From NCBI GenBank assembly GCA_026706025.1, contig JAPOZO010000010.1, positions 1 through 64,000 of the forward strand: DNA of 64,000 nt. Direction: 5' to 3'. The notes beneath the pieces are model-generated. The model searched no databases. It was not told the origin of the DNA and saw only the letters and a list, made by a program, of their open reading frames with translations. How positions within the stretch are numbered: the first letter of the stretch is position 1; the number at the start of each line of letters is the position of its first letter. Positions 42,923 through 53,234 of the stretch are shown piece by piece. A program made the position numbers and the translations under genes. Source of the stretch: Candidatus Poribacteria bacterium (lineage in GTDB: Bacteria > Poribacteria > WGA-4E > WGA-3G).

Positions 42923-45466
42923 ATGCCTAACAAGTTATTTCGGAAGTCGAGGAGACGAGTCAGTTCCTCCACTTTCCGTCTTCCACTCAAATACTGTTTT
43001 CTCTCCCTGTCAATTTTTTTTCTAACAATTGGTTTCACACACGCCCAGGTTGTGCCAGCACTATCGACTGTCTCTCCGCAAGGCGCGCAACACGGACAGA
43101 ACGTGGACATTACCCTCAAAGGTCAAAACCTCGACACGGCAACGGCGGTGTGGTTCAGTGGGACCGGCATTACCGCGGAAATTAGACAGGAAACGCAGCA
43201 AGCAGCTGTCCTCTTCAATGGCGATGGGATCTCTGGACGTATTCCTACCGACATGCAGTTGGTCGCCTCCTTAACGATTGACCCTAATGCACCATTAGGT
43301 ATCCAACAGATGCGTATCGTTACGCCTTATGGTGTTTCCAACGCACAAAACTTCGTTGTCGGTAACCTACCAGAAATAAAGGAAAGTGAAGCAGCCGAAG
43401 AGACTGAGATGTCAAATTGGCTGGAGCTGCCGGTTACCGTCAATGGTGAAATCGCATCAATTGATGATCAAGACAGTTTCAGTTTTAGCCTGAAAAAAGA
43501 TGCGAAACTTATCTGTGAGGTGACGGCGCAACGGATAGGATCGCCTCTGGATTCGTATCTCCTCCTCCAAGACGCTAATGGGGTTGAAGTCGCAAACAGT
43601 GGACAGGGCAACGGGTTAGATTCACTCCTAAATTACACCGCGCCTGAAGCAGGTAAATATACACTCCATATCCGCGATATCCGCTACAAAGGTGGAAACG
43701 GGTTCCGTTATCGGTTAAGTATCGGTGAATTACCTTACCTTGAGACAATTTTTCCGCTCGGCGGACAGCGCGGAACGGATAATACGATTGCCGTAACCGG
43801 CGCGAATCTCGAAACTGTTAACGCTATACAGGTCTCAATTAATGCCGAAACGCCGACAGGTGAACAGACACTCAGAGTAAAAACACCTTCTGGATTGACA
43901 AGCAATCCACACCTCTTCTCCATCGGAAGTTTGGCAGAAATGGGAGAAACTGAACCCAACAATACGGCTGAAAAAGCAAATACCGTAAACGCACCGATAA
44001 CAATCAACGGAAAAATTGACGAATCCGGTGATGTTGATCGGTTTGCATTTGAGATAAAAGTACCTCAACTTCTCGTCTTTGAGGTGGAAGCACTCAGGCT
44101 CTCATCACAACTTGATGCACTCCTTACGCTCTATGGTGCAGAAAAACAGATGGAAGCCGCGACAGACATGGAAACCTACGATGCAGCGGAAGAACAGGTC
44201 TTGATGGTCAATGACGATGCCAGTGGTGCTGACGCACGCATTGAGTGGAATTTTACGGAAGCAGGAAAGTATTCTGTCGCCATTCGAGATCTGAACAACC
44301 AAGGCGGTGGGGCGTATTCATACCGTTTCAACATCCGTCCATTGGAACCAGACTTCACGCTCAGCGCAGTCGTGCTTGACAGCCAAAACCGTCCGTCTAC
44401 TCTCGATAGCCCGCGCGTCAGTCAAGGTGGCACTTTCACAATGCAGGTTAACGTGAACCGTCTCGATAAACTCAGCGGTCCTATTCGCTTACACTGCCCT
44501 ACCCTGCCGAAAACATTCGAGGTAAGTCCCGCTGTTGTTGAGACCGGTCAAGTCAAAGCTGTACTCACGGTGACTGCACCATGGGACGCGCCACTTGGGC
44601 TGATGCCGTTTTCCGTCGCTGGAGTCTCTGCAGTTGGCAGTCGTCAGGTAGAACGCACGGCCACACCTTCTCCAATGCTTCTGACAGTGATGAAGGCACC
44701 GGAGTACACGCTGACGCTCGCTGAAATTAGTGCAAGTGTCACACATAACAAAGCGGTCAACCTTCATGTGACGGCGAATCGGCGCGACGACTTCACAGGT
44801 CCTATTACACTTTCAGTGGTAGGCTTACCACCCCGCGTGACGGCAAAACCTGTCACTATTGCCGAAGGTAAAAATGAGGCAATCCTTTCAGTGAAGGCGG
44901 GAAGTTTTGAGCGGAGGGAACAGTTCTCTGTCGTACCCGTGCCGGGCATCAACTATATCTCTGTTGTAGGCACAGCGACGATCAACAGAGAGGCAGTTAG
45001 TCAGTCAACACCTGCTATCCCACTGACGATTCTTGAAGCACCCTTTATTGTGACGGTGGAACCTTTGCGCTTTAGCATCGTTTTCCCCGCAGCGGTAGCA
45101 GCAAATGATGACGCAGTGCCAGTTCCGCAAGGCGGCACCGTAGCGATTGCAGCGAACCCGACTGCAGATACCGAGAAGACTGAAATCGAAACGCCAGCGA
45201 TAAAGGAGGCGATACTCACGCTGACAATTGTCCGGCAAGGCGGTTTTACGGATGAAGTTACACTGACACCGCTTGATTTACCAGAAGGGTTTACCACCGA
45301 GGCTGTCACTATCCCAGTGAATGAAACCGAAGTCAAAGTTCCCTTAAAAGTGCTCGGTTCTTTAGAAGATAAGACGTATCAGTTCAAATTCCGAGGTTCA
45401 GCAACCATCAACGGTAAAGCATTTGTACAGGATAGCCCTATCCTCAATGCGAAGATTATCCATTAA
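42923..45466 (+). CDS. Secreted protein with two PPC domains and Ig-like repeats
   Basis: An 847-residue exported protein. The N-terminus has a membrane or signal segment (CFLSLSIFFLTIGFTHA). Next is an IPT/TIG-like domain (VSPQGAQHGQNVDITLKGQN near 50), a PPC domain (DDQDSFSFSLKKDAKLI near 190 with YTLHIRDIRYKGG near 255), a second TIG segment, a second PPC domain (SGDVDRFAFEIKVPQLL near 370), and three or four beta-sandwich repeats to the end (SQGGTFTMQVNVNRLDKLSG; TLTIVRQGGFTDEVTL). PPC domains bind carbohydrate or remain after peptidase cleavage. GAGG lies eight bases before ATG 42923. It follows the PSD1 and DUF1501 genes as in related genomes. Confidence 0.88.
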   Translation: MPNKLFRKSRRRVSSSTFRLPLKYCFLSLSIFFLTIGFTHAQVVPALSTVSPQGAQHGQNVDITLKGQNLDTATAVWFSGTGITAEIRQETQQAAVLFNGDGISGRIPTDMQLVASLTIDPNAPLGIQQMRIVTPYGVSNAQNFVVGNLPEIKESEAAEETEMSNWLELPVTVNGEIASIDDQDSFSFSLKKDAKLICEVTAQRIGSPLDSYLLLQDANGVEVANSGQGNGLDSLLNYTAPEAGKYTLHIRDIRYKGGNGFRYRLSIGELPYLETIFPLGGQRGTDNTIAVTGANLETVNAIQVSINAETPTGEQTLRVKTPSGLTSNPHLFSIGSLAEMGETEPNNTAEKANTVNAPITINGKIDESGDVDRFAFEIKVPQLLVFEVEALRLSSQLDALLTLYGAEKQMEAATDMETYDAAEEQVLMVNDDASGADARIEWNFTEAGKYSVAIRDLNNQGGGAYSYRFNIRPLEPDFTLSAVVLDSQNRPSTLDSPRVSQGGTFTMQVNVNRLDKLSGPIRLHCPTLPKTFEVSPAVVETGQVKAVLTVTAPWDAPLGLMPFSVAGVSAVGSRQVERTATPSPMLLTVMKAPEYTLTLAEISASVTHNKAVNLHVTANRRDDFTGPITLSVVGLPPRVTAKPVTIAEGKNEAILSVKAGSFERREQFSVVPVPGINYISVVGTATINREAVSQSTPAIPLTILEAPFIVTVEPLRFSIVFPAAVAANDDAVPVPQGGTVAIAANPTADTEKTEIETPAIKEAILTLTIVRQGGFTDEVTLTPLDLPEGFTTEAVTIPVNETEVKVPLKVLGSLEDKTYQFKFRGSATINGKAFVQDSPILNAKIIH

Positions 45467-46780
<1,314 letters not shown>

Positions 46781-46787
46781 AATCTGG

Positions 46788-47750
46788 CTACCCGACCAAG
46801 TATTTAAACACGGAGGAGAGATTATCATCAGGGGAGTAGAGTTGGGAGACGTGCAATTCGTTTTCAATGAGGAGTTCAGGAAGTCGGGCATAGAAAGCAT
46901 CCGGCTTAGCGGTTTCGATAATAATATCGCCTGCTATGTCTGTTTCTGATCCGTCCATAGCGTTACCATTATTGACAAAGGTTACGCTCAGGATATCCGC
47001 AAAAGGCAGGCAGACTTGTGCTAAGCGGCGCGGTTCATCGGTGCTTAAGTAGACTTTATGTGGATGTTCATCAATCAACTCCCTGATATCGGAGATAGTG
47101 CCTTCGGCAAGGATACGTCCTTGGTGGATGAGCAAAATTGTCTCTGTTAACGCTTCAATCTCGTAGAGGATATGACTTGAAACGATAATGCTAATACCTT
47201 TGTCAGCGAGGTCTTTCAACAGCGCAAGAACGTGCCGTCTTCCGTTCGGATCTAAACCCGTGAGTGGCTCGTCAAGAAATAGAAGTTCCGGTTCGTGTAC
47301 TAACGCCTGCGCGAGTTTGATGCGCTGCCGCATACCTTTGCTATAGGAGCCGATAGGTCGGTCCTTTGCCGATAACATGTCCACCGTTTCCAATACTTGT
47401 AGACTTCGGGATTCTACTTCTGATTTGTCATATCCGCTTAACGTGGCGAAAAAGGTGACAAACTCAAGTCCACTCATGAATTGATATGCCAATTCTATGT
47501 CTGGGCAGTAGCCTACTCGCCGAGTCAACTCAGTGTTATTCCATACCGACTGGTTCAGCACTTTCACCTCGCCTTGGTTCGGTTTGAGTTGTCCCGTCAT
47601 AAGTTTAATTAAACTTGTTTTCCCCGCGCCGTTTGGACCCAGTAGACCGATGATGCCGGGGTAAATCGTGAGCGTTATGTCATTCACCCCCATAACTTCA
47701 CCATACCATTTGGATAGATTTTCTGTTTCAACAATCGGTGTCTTATTCAT
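46788..47750 (-). CDS. ABC-2 type transporter ATP-binding protein
   Basis: A 320-residue ATPase subunit. Walker A GLLGPNGAGKTSLI near 36, signature YSKGMRQRIKLAQALV near 138, Walker B LLFLDEPLTGLDPNGRR near 160, and switch His in SSHILYEIEALTE near 193. The roughly 95-residue C-terminal extension is of the DUF4162 kind seen in ABC-2 exporters. The ATPase is a soluble cytoplasmic subunit and needs a membrane partner, which is not in the window; it may lie elsewhere. No clear ribosome site. Confidence 0.92.
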   Translation of the reverse strand: MNKTPIVETENLSKWYGEVMGVNDITLTIYPGIIGLLGPNGAGKTSLIKLMTGQLKPNQGEVKVLNQSVWNNTELTRRVGYCPDIELAYQFMSGLEFVTFFATLSGYDKSEVESRSLQVLETVDMLSAKDRPIGSYSKGMRQRIKLAQALVHEPELLFLDEPLTGLDPNGRRHVLALLKDLADKGISIIVSSHILYEIEALTETILLIHQGRILAEGTISDIRELIDEHPHKVYLSTDEPRRLAQVCLPFADILSVTFVNNGNAMDGSETDIAGDIIIETAKPDAFYARLPELLIENELHVSQLYSPDDNLSSVFKYLVG

Positions 47751-47759
47751 ATTTTTTTA

Positions 47760-47888
47760 GTTGTCGGTTGTCAGCACGGTTTGTTTCGCAGTGAGAGTTT
47801 TTAGTAAAGGGAAAGGCTTCAGACATCAATACGGTTCTTAACCGATAACCGATGACTGAAAGATTTTTGAAAAAAATCGTACTGAAAA
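47760..47888. repeat. Dispersed intergenic repeat (AGTTATCAGTT family), copy R6
   Basis: GTTGTCGGTTGTCAGCACGG at the left and inverted ACCGATAACCGATGACTGAA at the right, with a TTTTTGAAAAAAATCG stretch shared in part with R8. Confidence 0.65.
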
Positions 47889-48821
47889 CTAATTCCTCTG
47901 ACGGTTAATTTTCAAGGTCTCTTCAAGATTCTGAATCCCTGCAGTAGTACCGATAGCAGTGACGCATGCCGCGCCCGTCGCGGATGCCAATTCCGCAGTC
48001 GCTTGTAAGTCCCAATCCATAAGGGTTCCCGCGAGGAAACCGGCAACATAAGCATCACCTGCCCCCGTGGCGTCAACGACATTGACCGGATATGCGGGCA
48101 CAGAAAGTTCTGTCTCTGGTGTGGAGACATAACTGCCGTTTTCGCCCATTTTAATGGCGATGGTTTGGATATTGTAGATGTTCCGCAAAAATTGTGCGAT
48201 TTCACGGCATTCGGACATACCAGTGAGGTGTCGCGCTTCAACAATGCTTGGCATAAAGATGTCTACGTGATGTAAACACGGTTCTAACGTCTCCATCCAC
48301 TTTCCAGTCGCATCGTATGCTGTGTCGAGCGAAGTGGTTATATCCAGGCTTTTCGCTTCTCGAAGGATGTTTGCCATCGGCGCGCCATCAAAACTCGGCA
48401 TGACGAGCGCACCAGCGATGTGCAAAATCTTGGTGGTTTTAATAAGTTCCCAATTAAGGTCTGCTTCACAGAGTTCACCGTTCGCGCCGATGTAGTGATA
48501 GAAAGTCCGTTCGCCATCAGAAGCAATCGCGACAAATGTGAATGAGGTGCTAACGTCGGGATCTTGGCGCATGCCAGTTACGTCAACGTCGTTGTCTTTA
48601 AGTGTTTGCAGGATCAGATCCCCGAAAGCATCGGTGCCAATTTTACCCATCGCACCCGCATGAATGCCTAAACGCGAAAGCACAAGAGCCGTGTTATTCG
48701 CACAACCTCCGGTATGGATTTCGAGTTCATCAAAGAGTGCTAATTTGCCTTTTTCGGGGAATTGGTCTATCGGTCGTCCGAGCACGTCAACGACGTAAAT
48801 ACCAAGCGATAGCACGTCCAT
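47889..48821 (-). CDS. PfkB-family carbohydrate or nucleoside kinase
   Basis: A 310-residue ribokinase-like kinase. The N-terminal signature is HTGGCANNTALVLSRLG near 37 (GG motif and following Asn), and the C-terminal signature is VVDATGAGDAYVAGFLAG near 250, which contains the DTGAGD-type anion hole with the catalytic Asp. The substrate cannot be read with confidence; ribokinase, fructokinase or a sugar-acid kinase all fit. GAGG is nine bases before ATG. Confidence 0.93.
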   Translation of the reverse strand: MDVLSLGIYVVDVLGRPIDQFPEKGKLALFDELEIHTGGCANNTALVLSRLGIHAGAMGKIGTDAFGDLILQTLKDNDVDVTGMRQDPDVSTSFTFVAIASDGERTFYHYIGANGELCEADLNWELIKTTKILHIAGALVMPSFDGAPMANILREAKSLDITTSLDTAYDATGKWMETLEPCLHHVDIFMPSIVEARHLTGMSECREIAQFLRNIYNIQTIAIKMGENGSYVSTPETELSVPAYPVNVVDATGAGDAYVAGFLAGTLMDWDLQATAELASATGAACVTAIGTTAGIQNLEETLKINRQRN

Positions 48822-48837
48822 GGTTCACCTCTTTGGA

Positions 48838-48912
48838 ATGGCTTCAGCCATTAGCCGTTGGCTGTCGGTTAAGAGATTTTGATTAATCAGACATCCCTTT
48901 AACTGAAAACCA
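48838..48912. repeat. Short dispersed intergenic repeat, copy R7
   Basis: GTTGGCTGTCGGTTAAGAGA on the left and TTTAACTGAAAACCACTCTG on the right; also GGCTTCAGCC as a small palindrome. Confidence 0.5.
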
Positions 48913-48930
48913 CTCTGCCACAATTTTCCT

Positions 48931-50940
48931 TTAAAGTCGAGTAATGCGTCGAAAAATCACTAAAGTTTCGTTATTTGTCTTAACATTTCCGTAGGGGTTA
49001 GGTAACCTAACCCCTACGATGTCCGTAAAACCTTGCGAAGTCCATCCGATTCGATAAGAAGGCGACAGGGGCGCGTCCGTCTCCGCTGCTAAATGTCGTA
49101 ACACCTGCTCCTGCCGTAGAATTTGTGCAAACCACTTCCGCGTACCATGCAAGTCTTTATCAGGTGGCATCGCAGGTGTTACGCGCCGCCGAAGAACTGC
49201 TGTTGAAAACTCAGGCTCCAATTCGGTATCAAGTGTGACATTCCCTAAGTAAGTCATCTCTTTACCTATAACGTGCCACGCGTTTTCAAGAATACGCGGA
49301 ACTTCTGACGTATCCAAAAATGTTTCTTGCACATAAGTCGTCGGATGCCACGGCTCCACCGGTAGACCTCGTAGTTGAATATGTGAATCCTGAACCAATG
49401 TTCCAAGTTTTTGAGGATTCTCAGTTTCTTGATGACGAATAAAACTCCCTTTTATGAGATCAATGGACGTTTCAGCACGCGTCGTAGCTCTGAGAGAGAC
49501 GTAGCTTTGCAAGTGTGCACGATTCCGATCAGGATAGATTGACAAAATTGACAAACGATTCGCTGTAACGCTATTTGGTAAAATGTTTCTCGCGACTGCA
49601 ATTGTACTCAACGAGAGTAGAACAAAGAGAAGTCCGCCTATCCAATAGGTGCGTGCCTTTCGCTTCTGCTGAAGCACGCCATCACGATGATCGTGATCGC
49701 GGGACTTCAGAGACTTCCCAAAGTGCAATAAGAAACCACCAAAACTCAACAAATATATTGGTAAAACTATAGCCAGTAGTTTAATAAGCGGCACTTGTGT
49801 CGGTCCAGTTTTGACAGAAACTGATGAAAATTGTCGGTAAATTTTTTCCTCGTGTTGGAGCGCAAGGGCATATCGGTCTGCGAGGTGCCGCGGAGATTTA
49901 CCGTATCTACTCAGAAATTCGCTCCAGAATGTTTCACCCACCTGTCGTTCCGACTGTTCTATATTTTTTCCGCTTACGCCAAAGGGCGAGGCATTGTAAT
50001 CAAACGCAAGACAGACAATCTGACCGTCTCCAAAGTTCCGCTTCGCAACATAGATCTCTTCCTTTGTACCGATTAACGTTTCACCTCCGGGCTTCACGGA
50101 AAATGGGATGCGTTCAAACACGTTCCTATTGCCATCCGATGACTGAAAACCGAGTTGTTTGTGTACGGCATCCGGAATCGTTTCTGTTTGCTCCGGTTTT
50201 TTTAATTTCACCGGAAGAAAAGGTTCTATAAAACTTTGGCGTAGATATTTATAATTACTGCCGCCAGAGACAATAAGTGTACCGCCACGTTGTACCCAAT
50301 CAAGCATCGCTGTCTGTTGGGCTTTAGAGATACGTCTCTCTGTCAAGACCGTTTCGCGAATAACGAGAATATCAACTGCACTATAACCTATCCAGTCGTG
50401 TGGCAATGATGTTACGTACGCCACATGGACCAACGCGTCGTCATGAGCCGCTAACTGCTTTTTGTCAATGAATCGTTTTAGTTTATCACCGCTCGGTGCC
50501 AACACCAATACGAGGAAGTCTTTGCGGGCAAGGGGTGTCGGTAAAGCGCTCTCCTGCATCACGCGGCGCACTTTGTCCTGAGACATTGTGTTCCCTGACT
50601 GTGGGGCAGGTACGAGTTCAATGACAAGTTGTGTTGCATCTTTCGGACAATAAATATAGAAGTCTTTCCGGTGTGAGCCAGTTAATGGCGTCGCATACCG
50701 TTGGATAGGTGTATTTGAAGAAAAACTTCTAACTTCCACTGCCAGATAGGTCTGATCTATTCGCTGACCGGGAACACCAATAGGCGTAGCAAGCGCATCT
50801 TGACCTCGAACACTAATAGTCAGAGGTGCCCATGTACCTGTCTTGTAGCCGTCGTTGAATCCGAACGATACATGCTCAATCTCAACCGCACCGAAGGCAA
50901 CAGATACCGTAAAAACTGAAAAGAAAAGCACAATTCTCAT
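48931..50940 (-). CDS. Large exported protein with two central membrane helices
   Basis: A 669-residue protein of unknown function. It has a signal peptide (IVLFFSVFTVSVAFGA), a beta-rich region to about residue 200, a glutamine-amidotransferase-like segment (AMLDWVQRGGTLIVSGGSNYK near 210), then two membrane helices (LLAIVLPIYLLSFGGFLL near 385; YWIGGLLFVLLSLSTIAVA near 433) and a C-terminal soluble domain. The layout resembles conserved planctomycete-type proteins encoded with BatA/vWA genes, though none is adjacent. A 29-bp palindrome lies inside the last codons (48990-49018). The ribosome site is weak. It lies 27 bp after the pantoate kinase gene. Confidence 0.75.
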   Translation of the reverse strand: MRIVLFFSVFTVSVAFGAVEIEHVSFGFNDGYKTGTWAPLTISVRGQDALATPIGVPGQRIDQTYLAVEVRSFSSNTPIQRYATPLTGSHRKDFYIYCPKDATQLVIELVPAPQSGNTMSQDKVRRVMQESALPTPLARKDFLVLVLAPSGDKLKRFIDKKQLAAHDDALVHVAYVTSLPHDWIGYSAVDILVIRETVLTERRISKAQQTAMLDWVQRGGTLIVSGGSNYKYLRQSFIEPFLPVKLKKPEQTETIPDAVHKQLGFQSSDGNRNVFERIPFSVKPGGETLIGTKEEIYVAKRNFGDGQIVCLAFDYNASPFGVSGKNIEQSERQVGETFWSEFLSRYGKSPRHLADRYALALQHEEKIYRQFSSVSVKTGPTQVPLIKLLAIVLPIYLLSFGGFLLHFGKSLKSRDHDHRDGVLQQKRKARTYWIGGLLFVLLSLSTIAVARNILPNSVTANRLSILSIYPDRNRAHLQSYVSLRATTRAETSIDLIKGSFIRHQETENPQKLGTLVQDSHIQLRGLPVEPWHPTTYVQETFLDTSEVPRILENAWHVIGKEMTYLGNVTLDTELEPEFSTAVLRRRVTPAMPPDKDLHGTRKWFAQILRQEQVLRHLAAETDAPLSPSYRIGWTSQGFTDIVGVRLPNPYGNVKTNNETLVIFRRITRL
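48990..49018. repeat. Palindromic repeat inside the 3' end of a coding region
   Basis: CGTAGGGGTTAGGT (48990-49003), centre A, ACCTAACCCCTACG (49005-49018). It encodes residues 640-650 (VGVRLPNPYGN) of the membrane protein. The type of sequence, GTAGGGG/CCCCTAC around TAGGT, resembles the GTAGGCGAGGTTCC palindrome at 31459. Confidence 0.6.
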
Positions 50941-50967
50941 TTCTTTTGCTTCATCTGAAGTTACATC

Positions 50968-51816
50968 TTATAACATGAGGCGTGCAGGATTATGGACAAG
51001 CCTCGTTTCGACAGCATTTTCAAAAGGATGCGTACTAAAAACACCGTTTCCTAACATAATCATGGAGGCAACACCACTATCTGCCTCAATGCGTGCGATC
51101 GTATCTATCACCCGTGCATCGCTAAGCAAACCGCTCTCTACCGAAAACTGTTTTGAGACCGCGAAGCAGGCATTAAAGAGGTCGGCATTCGGCTTAGCAC
51201 TGGTAAGCGTTTGCAATGTACGCAACGCAACATCTGCTGCACGATTGATCCGAAGCGTCTGTTCTCTGTTTCCGAGCACCTCGCTTGTCTGGATCGGTCC
51301 GAAGTAGCGATAGTAGATCGGTTGTTCTGCAATCGGTAGGCTATCGGCAGTTAAAGGAGAGCCTTCCTTCAACTTGACAAGACAACCGCCGTGATATTGC
51401 GAACAGACATCACCCAACCCCGTGCGATTTTCAACTTCTGCAACGTGTGCGATCATTGCGAGTTCTTCAGTGTCTTTCTGCAGGGATAGCAGCGCATTGA
51501 GCGCATAAGCAGCTGCGAGTGCCGCAGCACCACTGAGTCCAAAACCACAACCAAGGGGTAGTGGAGACGTGATAACTACTTTTATGCCTACAACGCTACT
51601 GTTTTCGATGAGTCTGTTGGCAACAGCACGTACCGTCGGAAAGTTGATATGCTCTCCATTAAACAGCACCTCTGTCTCATGATACTCAGAGACGATGACC
51701 TCTACGCCTTCTTTAACAGTGAACCCCATGCCGAGCGAGTGCATACGCGCCGGATCGGCGTGCGGAATAACCTTGAAAACACACGAAATGTTACCAGGGG
51801 CAAATGCTCTCGCCAT
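50968..51816 (-). CDS. Archaeal-type pantoate kinase (GHMP family)
   Basis: A 282-residue GHMP-superfamily kinase. The opening RAFAPGNISCVFKVIP and the phosphate-binding loop SPLPLGCGFGLSGAAALAAA near 95 match pantoate kinases, which phosphorylate pantoate in the archaeal CoA pathway in place of the bacterial PanC/PanK order. Another small GHMP kinase cannot be ruled out. AAAGGA five bases before ATG 51816 fixes the start; the longer frame to 51885 would run across the transposon end. The transposon's terminal hairpin (51841-51860) lies only 13 bp upstream of that ribosome site, so the gene has lost whatever promoter stood there and may depend on tnpB read-through. Confidence 0.72.
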   Translation of the reverse strand: MARAFAPGNISCVFKVIPHADPARMHSLGMGFTVKEGVEVIVSEYHETEVLFNGEHINFPTVRAVANRLIENSSVVGIKVVITSPLPLGCGFGLSGAAALAAAYALNALLSLQKDTEELAMIAHVAEVENRTGLGDVCSQYHGGCLVKLKEGSPLTADSLPIAEQPIYYRYFGPIQTSEVLGNREQTLRINRAADVALRTLQTLTSAKPNADLFNACFAVSKQFSVESGLLSDARVIDTIARIEADSGVASMIMLGNGVFSTHPFENAVETRLVHNPARLML

Positions 51817-51840
51817 TTCGTTCCTTTCAACAGTGATAGA

Positions 51841-51860
51841 CCCAAGTCTAAAGACTTGGG
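51841..51860 (-). ncRNA. Terminal hairpin of the element, probable omega-RNA 3' scaffold
   Basis: Located 11 bp after the tnpB stop. In TnpB systems the guide RNA is made from the 3' end of tnpB and this end, then reads into the flanking DNA. Here the guide would start at the flank TCTATCACTGTTGAAAGG, the leader of the pantoate kinase gene. Confidence 0.45.
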
Positions 51861-51871
51861 CTTCCGCAAAG

Positions 51872-53083
51872 TTATGCGAAAGCACTTGTGGAATTCAGAG
51901 CCAGACTGGATGACTCAACAGTGCAGCCTACTAAAGTCTTATCAACAATCGTAGGTCTTACATCACCTAACCCAAGAGAAGCTAACCCTTCTCGTAAAAT
52001 ATTAACAGCAGCGTTATGGTCACGATCAAGAAATGTTTCACAATCAGGACACATCCAATGCCGATCCGAAAGTGTCAAATGATTATTCTTATACCCACAA
52101 ACCGAACAAGGTTTGGTGGTTGGTATCCAACGACCTATTTTATGAAAAATACGGTTCCGTTTGTCGGTTTGATGTTTCAGTTTATTCAAAAAACTGCTAA
52201 AAGAAAGATCCGAGACTTGCTTGCCCCAGAGTGCTTTCATCGCAGCAATATTCAAGTTTTCAAAAATCATCACATCAAACGAACGACACAATTTGACAGA
52301 TAGTTTCCAGTGATGTTCAGACCTTTGGTTAGTTGTTTTTATATGGATACGACCAACAACTTTTCTTTGGCGTTCATAGTTGTTTGAACCTTTGACTTTT
52401 CTCGACAAACAACGCTGCTCTTTGGCAAGTTTTTTCTCCTGCTGCTTGTAAAACATTGGAGATTTATATTTTTTACCATTAGAGCCAGTCAGGAAATCTT
52501 TGATGCCAATATCGAACCCTTCCGCTTTACCAGTCTTAGGTTCTGGCACAGATTCCACAAAATCTTCAGTAAGCGTCAAATATATTTCGCCAATAGCGTC
52601 ACGCGTAAATGCAACTTGCTTTATTTCACCTACGATCCGACGATGCATAGAAAATCTATAAGTCATACCCCCTGCTACCAACTCATAAACAGGATATTTA
52701 CGTTGACCTTTCTGTTTAGGCAAGACGTGACGGAGTTCGATTTGAGAACCATCAAATCTAATCCCCCGATGATTTTTGGCTTTCTTAAACCGTGGGCGAC
52801 CCCGACCAAGCGTTTTTATTTCTCGGTAAGAACGTGCCAAGTCTCTAATAACTTGTTGAAGGCTCCACGCATAAGGAATATTCCAATGCTTATACTGCTC
52901 GAGTTTCTTCAACTTCGTCAAATGGGCACTCATCTGTTTATACGAAAGCCCTTCCCCATACATTCGGTAATAGCGTCGAGACAAGGCGATGAAATGATTA
53001 CGCACAATGCCACAAATATCCATTTGTTGATGGAGTAATGCGAGGATAGGATCAAAAAAAGGTTTATATTTTGTGTTTCTCAT
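51872..53083 (-). CDS. tnpB: TnpB (IS605 OrfB) RNA-guided nuclease
   Basis: A 403-residue TnpB. The N-terminal helix-turn-helix and WED-like part includes YRMYGEGLSYKQMSAHLTKL. The RuvC residues are intact: first Asp in EGFDIGIKDFLTG near 190, Glu in MIFENLNIAAMK near 275, last Asp in FLDRDHNAAVNILREG near 360. The zinc ribbon CSVCGY and CPDCETF is complete. These proteins cut DNA next to a transposon-associated motif under guidance of a transposon-encoded RNA and help the element persist. All catalytic residues being present suggests it is active. It is preceded by a strong promoter and a 90-nt leader. Confidence 0.95.
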   Translation of the reverse strand: MRNTKYKPFFDPILALLHQQMDICGIVRNHFIALSRRYYRMYGEGLSYKQMSAHLTKLKKLEQYKHWNIPYAWSLQQVIRDLARSYREIKTLGRGRPRFKKAKNHRGIRFDGSQIELRHVLPKQKGQRKYPVYELVAGGMTYRFSMHRRIVGEIKQVAFTRDAIGEIYLTLTEDFVESVPEPKTGKAEGFDIGIKDFLTGSNGKKYKSPMFYKQQEKKLAKEQRCLSRKVKGSNNYERQRKVVGRIHIKTTNQRSEHHWKLSVKLCRSFDVMIFENLNIAAMKALWGKQVSDLSFSSFLNKLKHQTDKRNRIFHKIGRWIPTTKPCSVCGYKNNHLTLSDRHWMCPDCETFLDRDHNAAVNILREGLASLGLGDVRPTIVDKTLVGCTVESSSLALNSTSAFA

Positions 53084-53112
53084 GGGATCTCAAGTCTGAA
53101 GTCTTTAACCCC

Positions 53113-53166
53113 TGAACAGTGGGCAGGCAGACACGCCACTAAGCAGCGACGCTGTTCATGTCTGCC
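53113..53166 (-). promoter_or_regulatory. Structured tnpB leader, possible pseudoknot
   Basis: Two pairs cross: TGAACAG (53113-53119) with CTGTTCA (53152-53158), and GGCAGACA (53126-53133) with TGTCTGCC (53159-53166). Order A-B-A'-B' means a pseudoknot or two exclusive folds. It lies inside the tnpB leader and could also be the left end recognised by a TnpA in trans. Confidence 0.4.
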
Positions 53167-53180
53167 AACTTGATATTTAT

Positions 53181-53209
53181 GTTATACTATATTTTTAGGC
53201 GATTGTCAA
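53181..53209 (-). promoter_or_regulatory. Sigma70-like promoter of tnpB
   Basis: TTGACA (53209-53204) and TATAAC (53186-53181), spacer 17 bp, leader about 90 nt. Confidence 0.6.
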
Positions 53210-53234
53210 GTTTTTTCTTCACATAACCGCTTAA

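Larger units (their letters stand above)
51838..53210 (-). mobile_element. IS200/IS605-type element carrying tnpB only
   Basis: The right end on the minus strand has a perfect hairpin (arms CCCAAGTCT/AGACTTGGG with AA loop, 51841-51860) after the tnpB stop. The left side has a promoter (53181-53209) and a structured leader (53113-53166). No tnpA is present, so this is an IS1341-type or decayed element. Boundaries are approximate. Confidence 0.6.
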
